The notes under the pieces were generated by a model that saw nothing but the letters and a program-made list of their open reading frames with translations, did not search any database and was not told where the DNA came from. Both the position numbers and the translations under genes were made by a program. Shown here piece after piece: positions 47,113-55,502 of a stretch of DNA of 61,506 bases; the stretch's first letter is position 1; each line of letters starts with the position of its first letter. The DNA is from an uncultured beta proteobacterium (GTDB lineage: Bacteria > Pseudomonadota > Gammaproteobacteria > Burkholderiales > SG8-41). The DNA is taken from positions 1 through 61,506 of the forward strand of contig CAITMU010000060.1 of assembly GCA_903893565.1 (NCBI GenBank), read 5' to 3'.

Positions 47113-48540
47113 ATGACACGCCGAACAAAAATTGTAGCGACGTTGGGACCGAGTTCCTCTGATGCGAAAACGCTCGCGGGAATGATCGAGGCGGGCCTTG
47201 ATGTCGTGCGCTTGAATTTTTCTCATGGAACGGCCCAAGATCACAAAGAACGAGTGGAATTGGTGCGATTACTGGCTCGACGAGCGGGTCGTGCAGTTGG
47301 GGTGTTGGTGGACTTACAAGGCCCAAAAATTCGGATTGGTAAATTTAAAGACAATAAAATTAATCTATTGAATGGGGCAGACTTCATCCTCGATGCAGAA
47401 TGTGCATTAGGAGACGAAAAGAAAGTTGGCTTGGATTATGTCAATTTGCCTAAGGATGTACACAAAGGCGACACCTTGCTACTGGATGATGGACGAATTG
47501 TCTTACAGGTTAAGGCGGTTCGTGGTCCTCGAATTCACTGTGTGGTTCAATTAGGTGGAGTGTTATCGAACAACAAAGGTATTAATCGTAAAGGGGGTGG
47601 GTTGACGGCCCCCGCGCTTACAGAAAAAGACCATCAGGATATAAAAACGGCAGCCTTGCTCAAAGCGGATTTTTTAGGTATTTCTTTTCCTCGCTCAGGC
47701 GAGGACATGCGCCTGGCGCGTCAGTTGATGGAAAAAGCGGGTGGGAAATCATTGCTGATTGCAAAAATTGAGCGAGCAGAGGCGATTGACGCACTGGAAG
47801 AGATTATTGAAGCATCCGATGGAATTATGGTCGCTCGCGGGGATTTGGCGGTTGAAGTTGGTGATGCGGTCGTACCGGCGATGCAAAAACGTATGATTCG
47901 CTTAGCGAGAGAAAAAAATAAAAGTGTGATCACTGCGACACAGATGATGGAATCAATGATTGTCAATCCGATTCCAACCAGGGCAGAAGTTTCTGATGTC
48001 GCGAATGCCGTATTAGATGGCACCGATGCGGTCATGCTATCGGCCGAAACCGCCGCTGGAATGTACCCGATTGAAACGATTGCCGCGATGGCGCGAGTGT
48101 GTGTAGAAGCAGAAAAAGAAGATCCCACGTTGTATGAAAGGATTCGGCGTAATCAACCAGCGGATGTCGAGTCGGCGATTGCTCAGGCGAGTGTGTTTAC
48201 GGCTAATAATTTGCACATTAAGGCCATTGCGGCGATGACCCAAAGCGGGAAGACACCGATGTTAATGTCACGTTTATCGACAGCCACCCCCATTTATGCC
48301 ATGAGTTCGATGGTTGAAACGCGACGCCGGGTCACTTTGTTAAAAGGGGTTTATCCGATTAAATTTAAAGGTGCAAGAAATCCCGAGCAATCATTATATT
48401 TAGCAGAAGATGAACTCTTAAAGCGTGGAGTGGTGGCAAAAGGCGATTATATTGTGTTTACGATTGGAGAGCCTTTTGGTAAAGCGGGAGGAACCAATAC
48501 AATGAAAATTGTGAAGGTTGGCGAGCATCGACAGGTATGA
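47113..48540 (+). CDS. pyk: Pyruvate kinase
   Basis: 475 aa from the ATG at 47113 (MTRRTKIVATLGPSS); a TTG at 47098 is less likely. NFSHGTAQDH, DLQGPKIRIG, the active-site IAKIERAEAI and MVARGDLAVEVG, and the QMMESMIVNPIPTRAEVSDVANAV block are intact. A shorter-type pyruvate kinase without an extra C-terminal domain. 48 bp later comes the aldolase gene. Confidence 0.98.
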   Translation: MTRRTKIVATLGPSSSDAKTLAGMIEAGLDVVRLNFSHGTAQDHKERVELVRLLARRAGRAVGVLVDLQGPKIRIGKFKDNKINLLNGADFILDAECALGDEKKVGLDYVNLPKDVHKGDTLLLDDGRIVLQVKAVRGPRIHCVVQLGGVLSNNKGINRKGGGLTAPALTEKDHQDIKTAALLKADFLGISFPRSGEDMRLARQLMEKAGGKSLLIAKIERAEAIDALEEIIEASDGIMVARGDLAVEVGDAVVPAMQKRMIRLAREKNKSVITATQMMESMIVNPIPTRAEVSDVANAVLDGTDAVMLSAETAAGMYPIETIAAMARVCVEAEKEDPTLYERIRRNQPADVESAIAQASVFTANNLHIKAIAAMTQSGKTPMLMSRLSTATPIYAMSSMVETRRRVTLLKGVYPIKFKGARNPEQSLYLAEDELLKRGVVAKGDYIVFTIGEPFGKAGGTNTMKIVKVGEHRQV

Positions 48541-48588
48541 AATATTAGTAATGTTTAGTGCGTATAAAATTTTAAAAAGGGAGATGTA

Positions 48589-49596
48589 ATGTCAGAGTAT
48601 CTACAAAAAATTGCGCAAGCCATGGTGGCTCCCGGAAAAGGGATATTGGCTGCTGATGAAAGCACAGGAACCATTGGAAAGCGTTTCGAGAGTATTGGGG
48701 TTGAAAACATAGAATCCCATCGGCGTGCTTATCGCGATATGTTATTTACAACGCGCGGTATTGGACAGACGATCAGTGGCGTGATTTTATACGACGAAAC
48801 CTTAAAGCAAAAATCCGCAGATGGCACAAGTTTTGTTGAGTTATTAAATAAAAATGGGATTCTACCCGGCATTAAAGTCGATGCAGGCACCAAGAATTTA
48901 CCGCTATGTAAGGGCGAGTTGATTACAGAAGGGCTAGACAATTTACCTAAGCGTTGCCAAGAGTATGTGCAGTTAGGCGCAAAATTTGCCAAGTGGCGTG
49001 CGGTGATTACGATAGATCAAAATCTACCCAGTTCGACCTGTATTAAAGCCAACGCAGAAGCGCTAGCACGATATGCGGCGATTTGTCAGGAAGCCGGTCT
49101 GGTGCCGATAGTAGAGCCAGAAGTATTGATGGATGGGGAGCACACTATCGATCGCTGTGAAGCTGTGACAGAAGCCACTTTACATGCGTTATATGAGGCC
49201 CTCTACGCCTATCGTGTGTCACTCGAGGCAAGCGTATTAAAGCCGTCCATGGTCATTTCAGCCAAAAACTGTCCTCAGCAGGCGTCAGTTGAAGAAGTGG
49301 CGCAGCGCACCGTTCGTATTTTAAAGCGCACAGTTCCTGCTGCTGTCAGTGGCATTGTATTTTTATCGGGCGGACAAAGTGATGCCTTGGCTACGGCACA
49401 TTTAAATGCAATGAATCTTTTGGGGACGCATCCCTGGCCCTTGTCATTTTCATACGGACGTGCCTTGCAGCAGGCTTGTTTAAAAGTATGGAAGGGCCAA
49501 GTGGCTAATGTGCCTGCGGCGCAAGCGGCTTTAGCGCATCGTGCAAAGATGAATAGTTTAGCCAGTCTAGGAAGATATCAATCCAGTATGGAATAG
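48589..49596 (+). CDS. Fructose-bisphosphate aldolase, class I
   Basis: 335 aa Schiff-base aldolase of the animal/plant-like family. GKGILAADESTGTIGKRF, FAKWRAVI with Lys-135, the Schiff-base Lys-218 in LEASVLKPSMVI, and FLSGGQSDALATAHLNAMN are all diagnostic. Metal-dependent class II aldolase motifs are absent. Betaproteobacteria usually carry a class II fba next to pyk, so this is a replacement or lineage variant at the same place. A clear ribosome-binding site (GGGAG) precedes the ATG. It ends the glycolytic block, before a strong terminator. Confidence 0.97.
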   Translation: MSEYLQKIAQAMVAPGKGILAADESTGTIGKRFESIGVENIESHRRAYRDMLFTTRGIGQTISGVILYDETLKQKSADGTSFVELLNKNGILPGIKVDAGTKNLPLCKGELITEGLDNLPKRCQEYVQLGAKFAKWRAVITIDQNLPSSTCIKANAEALARYAAICQEAGLVPIVEPEVLMDGEHTIDRCEAVTEATLHALYEALYAYRVSLEASVLKPSMVISAKNCPQQASVEEVAQRTVRILKRTVPAAVSGIVFLSGGQSDALATAHLNAMNLLGTHPWPLSFSYGRALQQACLKVWKGQVANVPAAQAALAHRAKMNSLASLGRYQSSME

Positions 49597-49661
49597 AGGT
49601 GTTATCTAAGCGCACTCTTACTGGGATAGGAATAGCGAGTTTTTTAAGAAAGGGATGAAAG

Positions 49662-49702
49662 AAAAAAAGGGGTGGCCTCTGATCAGAGGCCTCCCTTTTT
49701 TT
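49662..49702 (+). terminator. Rho-independent terminator after the glycolytic operon
   Basis: An 18-bp perfect palindrome GGCCTCTGATCAGAGGCC (49674-49691) extended by A7-GGGG on the left and CCC-T7 on the right with one mismatch. It lies 65 bp after the aldolase stop and separates it from the acyl-CoA dehydrogenase gene. The A/T flanks make it bidirectional. Confidence 0.93.
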
Positions 49703-49823
49703 CAAAGACCATTACTAATAAAAATTCCAGGCTAATTTTGCTCGGTGTTTTATATTAAGCTGAACATGAACGCGTCCAATTACGACTTGTACAAATGAAT
49801 TTATTGCTAATGAGACCCCTATC

Positions 49824-50981
49824 ATGATTCGTGACCCGGAAAGTTTTAATGCCTTGATTGATGCCATTACCAAGTTAGTAAGAGAAAAATTGATTCCGTG
49901 TGAAGCGGAAGTGGCAAAAACGGATGAAATCCCACAAAACATACAAATACTGATGAAGCAAATGGGATTATTTGGTCTAACGATTCCCGAAGCGTACGGG
50001 GGGCTCGGTTTGACCACAGAAGAGGAGGCTTTAACCAGTATGGCTTTATGTGGTGCTTCCCCAGTGTTTCGATCCTTAACGGGCACTAATAATGGGATTG
50101 GTGGTATGGGTATTGTGATGGATGGGACCGAAGAGCAGAAACAAAAATATTTACCCAAATTAGCTTCCGGAGAGTTTATTGGTGCATTTGCTTTAACAGA
50201 ACCGGGTTCCGGGTCCGATGCTGGTGCACTCACCACACGGGCCCGTAAACAGGGAGATTTTTACGTCATTAATGGGACCAAACGATATATCACGAACGCC
50301 CCAGAGGCGGACATTTTTACTTTAATGGCGCGAACCGATGTAAATACCCATGACGCACGAGGCGTCTCGGCATTTATCGTGGAAAGAAATAGTCCAGGAT
50401 TGAGTGTTGGAAAGCCGGATCTTAAAATGGGACAAAGAGGGGCACACACGGCGGATGTCATTTTTGAGGATGTGAAAGTCCCCGTAAGCAATGTTATCGG
50501 TGGTGTTGAAGGCATGGGGTTTAAAACCGCCATGAAAGTGCTCGATAGGGCACGATTGAATATAGCCTCTGTGTGTGTGGGTGTCGCTCAGCGTTTATTG
50601 AATGAGTCCCTTCTCTATGCTAGGCAAAGAAAACAGTTTGGCCAAGCCATCAACAGTTTTCAGTTAATTCAAGCCATGTTAGCAGATTCGAAAACGGAGA
50701 TTTATGCTGCCCGTAGTATGGTTTTAGATGCCGCCCGCCTTCGAGATGAGGGCAAGAATATTACGATGGAGGCGTCCTGCTGTAAGTTATATGCTTCTGA
50801 AATGGTTGGTCGGGTAGCAGATCGTGCCGTACAAATTCATGGTGGCGCTGGTTATATGCAAGAATATGCAGTGGAAAGGCTTTATCGGGATGTGAGATTG
50901 TTTCGAATTTATGAAGGCACGAGTCAAATCCAACAACTTGTGATAGCTAAGCATTTAATACGTGAAAACAAAACGGTATAA
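49824..50981 (+). CDS. Acyl-CoA dehydrogenase
   Basis: 385 aa FAD flavoenzyme. N-terminal helical domain, the FAD/substrate signature AFALTEPGSGSDAGAL, NGTKRYITNA, and the C-terminal helical domain with RKQFGQAINSFQLIQAMLAD and the catalytic glutamate loop YEGTSQIQ. It oxidises an acyl-CoA to the enoyl-CoA, passing electrons to ETF. Chain-length or branched-chain preference cannot be read. The next gene, a carboxyltransferase, starts 68 bp later; the pair resembles branched-chain or isoprenoid acyl-CoA degradation units, but the other genes are missing here. Confidence 0.93.
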   Translation: MIRDPESFNALIDAITKLVREKLIPCEAEVAKTDEIPQNIQILMKQMGLFGLTIPEAYGGLGLTTEEEALTSMALCGASPVFRSLTGTNNGIGGMGIVMDGTEEQKQKYLPKLASGEFIGAFALTEPGSGSDAGALTTRARKQGDFYVINGTKRYITNAPEADIFTLMARTDVNTHDARGVSAFIVERNSPGLSVGKPDLKMGQRGAHTADVIFEDVKVPVSNVIGGVEGMGFKTAMKVLDRARLNIASVCVGVAQRLLNESLLYARQRKQFGQAINSFQLIQAMLADSKTEIYAARSMVLDAARLRDEGKNITMEASCCKLYASEMVGRVADRAVQIHGGAGYMQEYAVERLYRDVRLFRIYEGTSQIQQLVIAKHLIRENKTV

Positions 50982-51049
50982 CTTCCGTTGTTTAATCGGC
51001 TTGTGTTTATGTTGAAGTCTTGTCAGAACATATAAAAAAGGTAACGATC

Positions 51050-52585
51050 GTGGCATACGAAAAACTAATAGAAGAGTTTAACCAACGTACCCAGAAAGCG
51101 ATGGCAATGGGGGGACCCGAAAAATTAGCCAAACGCAAAGCACAGGGACATTTAAATGCACGTGAACGATTGGATTACCTACTAGATCCGGACTCCTTTA
51201 TGGAATCAGGTCGATTTGCTCGTAGTAATCGAGAGGAGGTTAAACATAAAACCCCGAGTGATGGCAAAGTGGCCGGTTTCGGACGAATTAAGGGTCGTGA
51301 AGTGGCTATTGTTGCTAACGATTTCACGGTGATGGGAGCGTCATCGGCCGTGATTAACATGAAAAAAATAAAGCACGTGAAGCAAATCGCTTGCAAACGA
51401 GGCCTGCCACTTGTCTTGTTAGGTGAATCGAGCGGTGCTCGTATGCCCGATCGCATGGGATCAGCGGGTCGCGCCATCATTGCTCAGGACCCAACCGAGT
51501 ATCAGCGCTTACGAGAATCGCCTTGGTGTTCTGCCTTGATGGGTCAATGTTACGGCTCATCGACCTGGTATTCGGCTATGTCCGATTTTGTTGTGATGCG
51601 TAAAGGGGCAATTATGGCGATTGCCAGCCCCAATGTGACTTCGATAGCGATTAATAAAGCGATTAGTGCGGAAGAGTTGGGGGGCTGGAAGCTGTTGACG
51701 GGAATCTCGGGTCTTGTAGACATGGCAGTGGATTCCGATGAGCAGTGTCTAGAGGCGATTAAGCGTTTCTTGTCATATTTACCGAGTCATGCCATGCAGC
51801 CCCCACCTGAAGTGGAGGTGCCGGAGGGTTCAGATGAGGCAAGCGAAAAGATATTGGAAATCATCCCTGAATCACGAAACCAAGTTTACGACGTGAGAAA
51901 GATTGTTCGTGCGGTTGCTGATAAGGATTCTGTCTTTGAATTAAAGGAGCGATACGGTAAGTCCATCACCACGGCACTGGCCCGATTAGATGGGAAAAGT
52001 GTAGGTTTTATTGCCAACAATCCGTTATATAAAGGGGGGGCATTGGATGCGGATGCCTGTCAAAAAGTAACGAGTTTTATCGTGTTGTGCGATTCATTTA
52101 ATATCCCGTTAGTTTTTTTAGTCGATGTACCGGGATTTTTGATTGGGGTAGAAGGAGAGCTTCGAGGAATGCCAGGCAAAGTCATTAATTGGATGAATGC
52201 ACTGACCTTGGTGACGATGCCCAAAATTACGGTCATGATGCGAAAAAACTATGGCCAGGCTTTTATCAATATGGCCGGTGGGAAAAATGCGGATGAAATC
52301 GCTTGTTGGCCCATGGCGGATTTGGGATTTATGGACCCAGCGGTTTCGGTTAATGTGTTGTATGGAGTTAAATTCGAGGATGATCCAGAACGATTTAAAG
52401 AATTGAAAGCGCAAGTGGAACGAGACACTTCAGCGTGGGGCTTGGCAGAGTTATACGAGGCCCAAAATGTTATTGATCCAAGACAAACGCGGCAGTATCT
52501 TATACGGACCTTAGAAATTCATCGGCTGCGACTTAAAAATGGTGTAGGCGAACATTTATTGCGTAATTGGCCTACCAGTTATTAA
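51050..52585 (+). CDS. Acyl-CoA carboxylase, carboxyltransferase (beta) subunit
   Basis: About 511 aa from the GTG at 51050, which has AAAAAGG at good distance; a TTG at 51020 opens a longer frame. Biotin-dependent carboxyltransferase with two crotonase-like halves: ARERLDYLLDPDSFMESG, GESSGARMPDRMGSAG, then ADACQKVTSFIVLCDSFNIPLVFLVDVPGF in conserved blocks and GKNADEIACWPMADLGFM. Families include propionyl-, methylcrotonyl- and geranyl-CoA carboxylases. No biotin carboxylase or biotin-carrier subunit is in the window, so the substrate and partner are unknown. Confidence 0.9.
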   Translation: MAYEKLIEEFNQRTQKAMAMGGPEKLAKRKAQGHLNARERLDYLLDPDSFMESGRFARSNREEVKHKTPSDGKVAGFGRIKGREVAIVANDFTVMGASSAVINMKKIKHVKQIACKRGLPLVLLGESSGARMPDRMGSAGRAIIAQDPTEYQRLRESPWCSALMGQCYGSSTWYSAMSDFVVMRKGAIMAIASPNVTSIAINKAISAEELGGWKLLTGISGLVDMAVDSDEQCLEAIKRFLSYLPSHAMQPPPEVEVPEGSDEASEKILEIIPESRNQVYDVRKIVRAVADKDSVFELKERYGKSITTALARLDGKSVGFIANNPLYKGGALDADACQKVTSFIVLCDSFNIPLVFLVDVPGFLIGVEGELRGMPGKVINWMNALTLVTMPKITVMMRKNYGQAFINMAGGKNADEIACWPMADLGFMDPAVSVNVLYGVKFEDDPERFKELKAQVERDTSAWGLAELYEAQNVIDPRQTRQYLIRTLEIHRLRLKNGVGEHLLRNWPTSY

Positions 52586-52782
52586 ATCAGAAAATTTCGA
52601 AAGAAATGAATTTTTATGGGGGACCTGATGCCAATGGAATCGACCCCTCAAAAAGGGGCCAATGCCTGAGCATTAAAACAATCCTAACGATCAGAAGCTA
52701 AGTCGATGAAAAACACTTCAGGTAAAAAATGTCAGAATGTGAATCTTTACCAATTAGACGAGAATAAAGAGATTTATCTCTT

Positions 52783-53385
52783 ATGAATGGGACGAAGAAA
52801 AAAGAGCCACATGTAGCGCTGTTGCCTGATCAAAACAACGCGCTCACCTTACCAAGGGTGTTGTTAAACGCCTTGTTGTTTCAGTTAGGATGGTTTGCTT
52901 GCATCGTCGCGGTTGCACATCATGAGGTCCTCTGGGGTATCGTAGCGGTGGGGCTCGTGATACTCGCGCATTTGATGTTTGCGCGACGTTATCGGGAGGA
53001 ATTAAAACTGGTAGTCGCGGTGAGCATGGTCGGTGTTGCCGTTGATGCGTTTTTTCAAGGGATAGGGGCTTTGACCTATCCCATAGGGCTCATGCAAACG
53101 GGAGTAGCTCCCTTATGGATCGTGGCATTGTGGGCGCTATTGGCAACGGGACTGAATGTTTCCATGCGATGGATGAAAGGCCATTTTATCTGGACAGCCA
53201 CATTTGGCGCTATTGGCGGACCCTTATCCTATGCCGCGGCAGAGCGTTGGGGGGTCGTGATTTACCTTGATCCTTTATTGGCTTGGATCTCACTATCCGC
53301 AGGCTGGGCGCTGGCGATGCCTATCGCCGTTTTACTGTCAGAAAAATGGAACGGATTTAAGATTTTCGAACGAGGCAATGTTTAA
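52783..53385 (+). CDS. DUF2878 integral membrane protein
   Basis: 200 aa with about six hydrophobic segments (LLNALLFQLGWFACIVAVA, LWGIVAVGLVILAHLMFA, LVVAVSMVGVAVDAFF, APLWIVALWALLATGLN, GAIGGPLSYAAAE, PLLAWISLSAGWALAMPIAVLL). It matches the DUF2878 pattern (LFQLGW ... VDAFF ... PxWxxxLWxxFAxTLN ... GPLSYxAG). Function unknown. It recurs with DUF1295, DUF1365, amine-oxidase and cyclopropane-synthase-like genes in proteobacteria, as here. Its TAA overlaps the next ATG by one base. The 197-bp gap before it holds a small CCCCT/AGGGG hairpin but no clear promoter. Confidence 0.85.
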   Translation: MNGTKKKEPHVALLPDQNNALTLPRVLLNALLFQLGWFACIVAVAHHEVLWGIVAVGLVILAHLMFARRYREELKLVVAVSMVGVAVDAFFQGIGALTYPIGLMQTGVAPLWIVALWALLATGLNVSMRWMKGHFIWTATFGAIGGPLSYAAAERWGVVIYLDPLLAWISLSAGWALAMPIAVLLSEKWNGFKIFERGNV

Positions 53386-54194
53386 TGAACGGTTTATTGA
53401 TGGCATTAGGGTTCGATTACCCCCTTATTCGGGCTTTATGGCTCATGCTAGGATTGGGGGTAGTGACGTGGCTCGTGAGTGTGTATAAAAAAGACGTGAG
53501 TATTGTTGATTCGGTTTGGTCTATTCTAATTTTGTTAGCCGCCTGCGTGTATTGGCAGTCGCTTGTCAACCCAGCCCTTAGGGCCTGGGTAATGTTAGGT
53601 TTGAGCGTATTGTGGGCGCTTCGCTTATCCATTTATATCACAGCAAAACATTGGGGAAAAACTGAAGATAGGCGCTACCAGCGCATTCGGGCTCGTAATC
53701 AGCCCTATTTCGCGTTTAAAAGTTTATATCTAGTCTATGTATTGCAAGTGCTACTCGCTTGGTTGGTTGCTTTACCCTTATACGCGGGCTTTTTAAGCGC
53801 TCAACCCTGGGGCCTGGGTGATACGGTTGGAAGTTTATTGATGTTGATCGGTTTAGTTATTGAATCCGTGGCTGACCAGCAGATGGCGACTTATAAAGCA
53901 CAGAAAACAACCCAGCTTGGGGTACTGAATACGGGGTTATGGCGTTATTCAAGGCACCCTAATTATTTAGGGGAGTTTTGTATTTGGTGGGGGTTTTATT
54001 TGATGGCGGCGTTTAACGGAGGGGCTTGGACGATACTCTCGCCGTTGCTGATGTCAGTATTATTGATTAAGGTCTCTGGGGTGGAGCTTCTTGAAAAAGA
54101 TATTGCTTATAGGCTGCCAGGCTATCAGGCCTATATTGAGTCAACGCCTAGTTTTTTTCCCCGTTTAGTGCCCAGGAAGCCTTCGGCAGATTAA
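53385..54194 (+). CDS. DUF1295 membrane protein (steroid 5-alpha-reductase-like)
   Basis: 269 aa polytopic protein of the DUF1295/ICMT-like family. The C-terminal signature TGLWRYSRHPNYLGEFCIWWGFYLMA, seen in two conserved halves, and GYQAYIESTPSFFPR are diagnostic. Related proteins reduce double bonds using NAD(P)H or methylate prenyl-cysteine; in bacterial lipid clusters a reductase acting on unsaturated acyl chains is plausible but unproven. Translationally coupled to DUF2878 (TAATG). Confidence 0.88.
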   Translation: MNGLLMALGFDYPLIRALWLMLGLGVVTWLVSVYKKDVSIVDSVWSILILLAACVYWQSLVNPALRAWVMLGLSVLWALRLSIYITAKHWGKTEDRRYQRIRARNQPYFAFKSLYLVYVLQVLLAWLVALPLYAGFLSAQPWGLGDTVGSLLMLIGLVIESVADQQMATYKAQKTTQLGVLNTGLWRYSRHPNYLGEFCIWWGFYLMAAFNGGAWTILSPLLMSVLLIKVSGVELLEKDIAYRLPGYQAYIESTPSFFPRLVPRKPSAD

Positions 54195-54540
54195 ATCGAA
54201 AAAGGGCTAGCAAACTACGGGTTATTGCGTAAAGGCCTAGAACAGATTTTAGGCGCCATAGATGGCTGTCAAAATTTCTAAGCTATTTTGTTAATAAATT
54301 TATAGAATTTTCCCAATTTGAATGGGTAGAATAAGCGAATAGACAAACCCAATCGAATTAAAAGGGCCATTGGGTCAAATGGTAAGATTCATTTTATCGA
54401 TTGTCGTTCCTTAGATAAAATGGAAATAAGACAGCGTTTACAAATAAGCAGATGTGGGTTTGCTTGAAATAAAAACGCCTTAAAAGTTCGCGTTACTAGC
54501 AAGAATAGGCAGTTTTCTCGATGAGGATCGTTTTACAAAA
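54195..54540. other. 346-bp gene-free gap with repeated CCCAAT/ATTGGG elements
   Basis: No coding frame of interest was seen. It is AT-rich and holds CCCAATTTGAATGGG (54312-54326), an inverted repeat ACCCAAT (54347-54353) / ATTGGGT (54369-54375) with a 15-nt spacer, and an imperfect AAAATTTCTA ... TAGAATTTT pair (near 54270-54310). It probably carries the promoter and operator for the desaturase onward; no consensus sigma70 pair was identified. Confidence 0.5.
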
Positions 54541-55500
54541 ATGGCCATGAATAAAGCAATACGTTTTCTACAATATTGTGTGAAGACGCCCATAAGCTGG
54601 TTTGATAACGAAACGGTATCCATCGGCAACACCCATGGAGCAAAAAGAGGTATTGATTGGTTTCGATTATTGCCATTTCTGGCCATTCACATAGCCTGTA
54701 TTGCCGTTTTTAGTGTTGGTGTGAGTCGCTGTGCGGTGATCATGGCATTGTTTTTATATACCCTTCGTATGTTTGCTATTACGGGTTTTTACCACCGCTA
54801 TTTTGCACATTGTGCGTTTCGAACTAGTCGAGTGGTTCAGTTTATATTTGCCTTAGTCGGTGCGACGAGTGTGCAAAGGGGCGCTTTATGGTGGGCTTCG
54901 CAGCACCGTCACCACCACGCCCACTCCGATCAACCCCAAGATGTGCACTCGGCATTGCAGCATGGTTTTTTCTGGAGTCATATGGGTTGGTTTATGGCAC
55001 AGGAAAATTTTGCGACTCGTGGTGAATTAATTGAACCTTTAATGCGATTTCCGGAGTTGCGTTTTCTGGATCGATTTGATGGCGTGGTGCCGATAGGGTT
55101 TGCCGTAGCTTTGTATGCATTAGGGGAATTTTTTGCAAAATCATTTCCCTCTTTGGAAACGAATGGATGGCAATTGGTGGTGTGGGGATTTTGTATCTCG
55201 ACGGTCTTTCTTTACCATGCCACCTTTACCATCAATTCTTTATCCCATCGTTTTGGCAAACGTCGCTATGCCACCAACGATGACTCACGTAACAATATAT
55301 GGCTAGCCTTGATTACCTTTGGGGAGGGGTGGCATAACAATCACCACCATTTTCCAGGGGCCGCTCGTCAGGGCTTTCATTGGTGGGAAATTGATTTGAC
55401 TTATTATGGTCTGCGTTTACTGTCGACGTTGGGCATCATTTGGGATTTACGAGAAGTCCCGCCCACGTTTATTCACACACGACGAGTTACGACCCGCTAG
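54541..55500 (+). CDS. Membrane acyl-CoA desaturase (delta-9 type)
   Basis: 319 aa di-iron membrane desaturase. Three histidine boxes in the stearoyl-CoA desaturase arrangement: HRYFAH (85-90), HRHHH (122-126) and HNNHH (265-269, within GEGWHNNHHHFP). Hydrophobic segments flank the boxes. It introduces a cis double bond in a fatty acyl chain, consuming O2 and electrons from a ferredoxin or cytochrome-b5-type donor not found here. Its stop is 2 bp before the amine-oxidase start, so it is cotranscribed with the lipid-modification genes and can supply the olefin for the methyltransferase downstream. Confidence 0.95.
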   Translation: MAMNKAIRFLQYCVKTPISWFDNETVSIGNTHGAKRGIDWFRLLPFLAIHIACIAVFSVGVSRCAVIMALFLYTLRMFAITGFYHRYFAHCAFRTSRVVQFIFALVGATSVQRGALWWASQHRHHHAHSDQPQDVHSALQHGFFWSHMGWFMAQENFATRGELIEPLMRFPELRFLDRFDGVVPIGFAVALYALGEFFAKSFPSLETNGWQLVVWGFCISTVFLYHATFTINSLSHRFGKRRYATNDDSRNNIWLALITFGEGWHNNHHHFPGAARQGFHWWEIDLTYYGLRLLSTLGIIWDLREVPPTFIHTRRVTTR

Positions 55501-55502
55501 CG

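Noticed and set aside
47076..54276. Shared 13-mer GGCTGTCAAAATT at 47076-47088 and 54264-54276
   Set aside because: Only two copies, no extension of similarity on either side; consistent with chance in AT-rich gaps.
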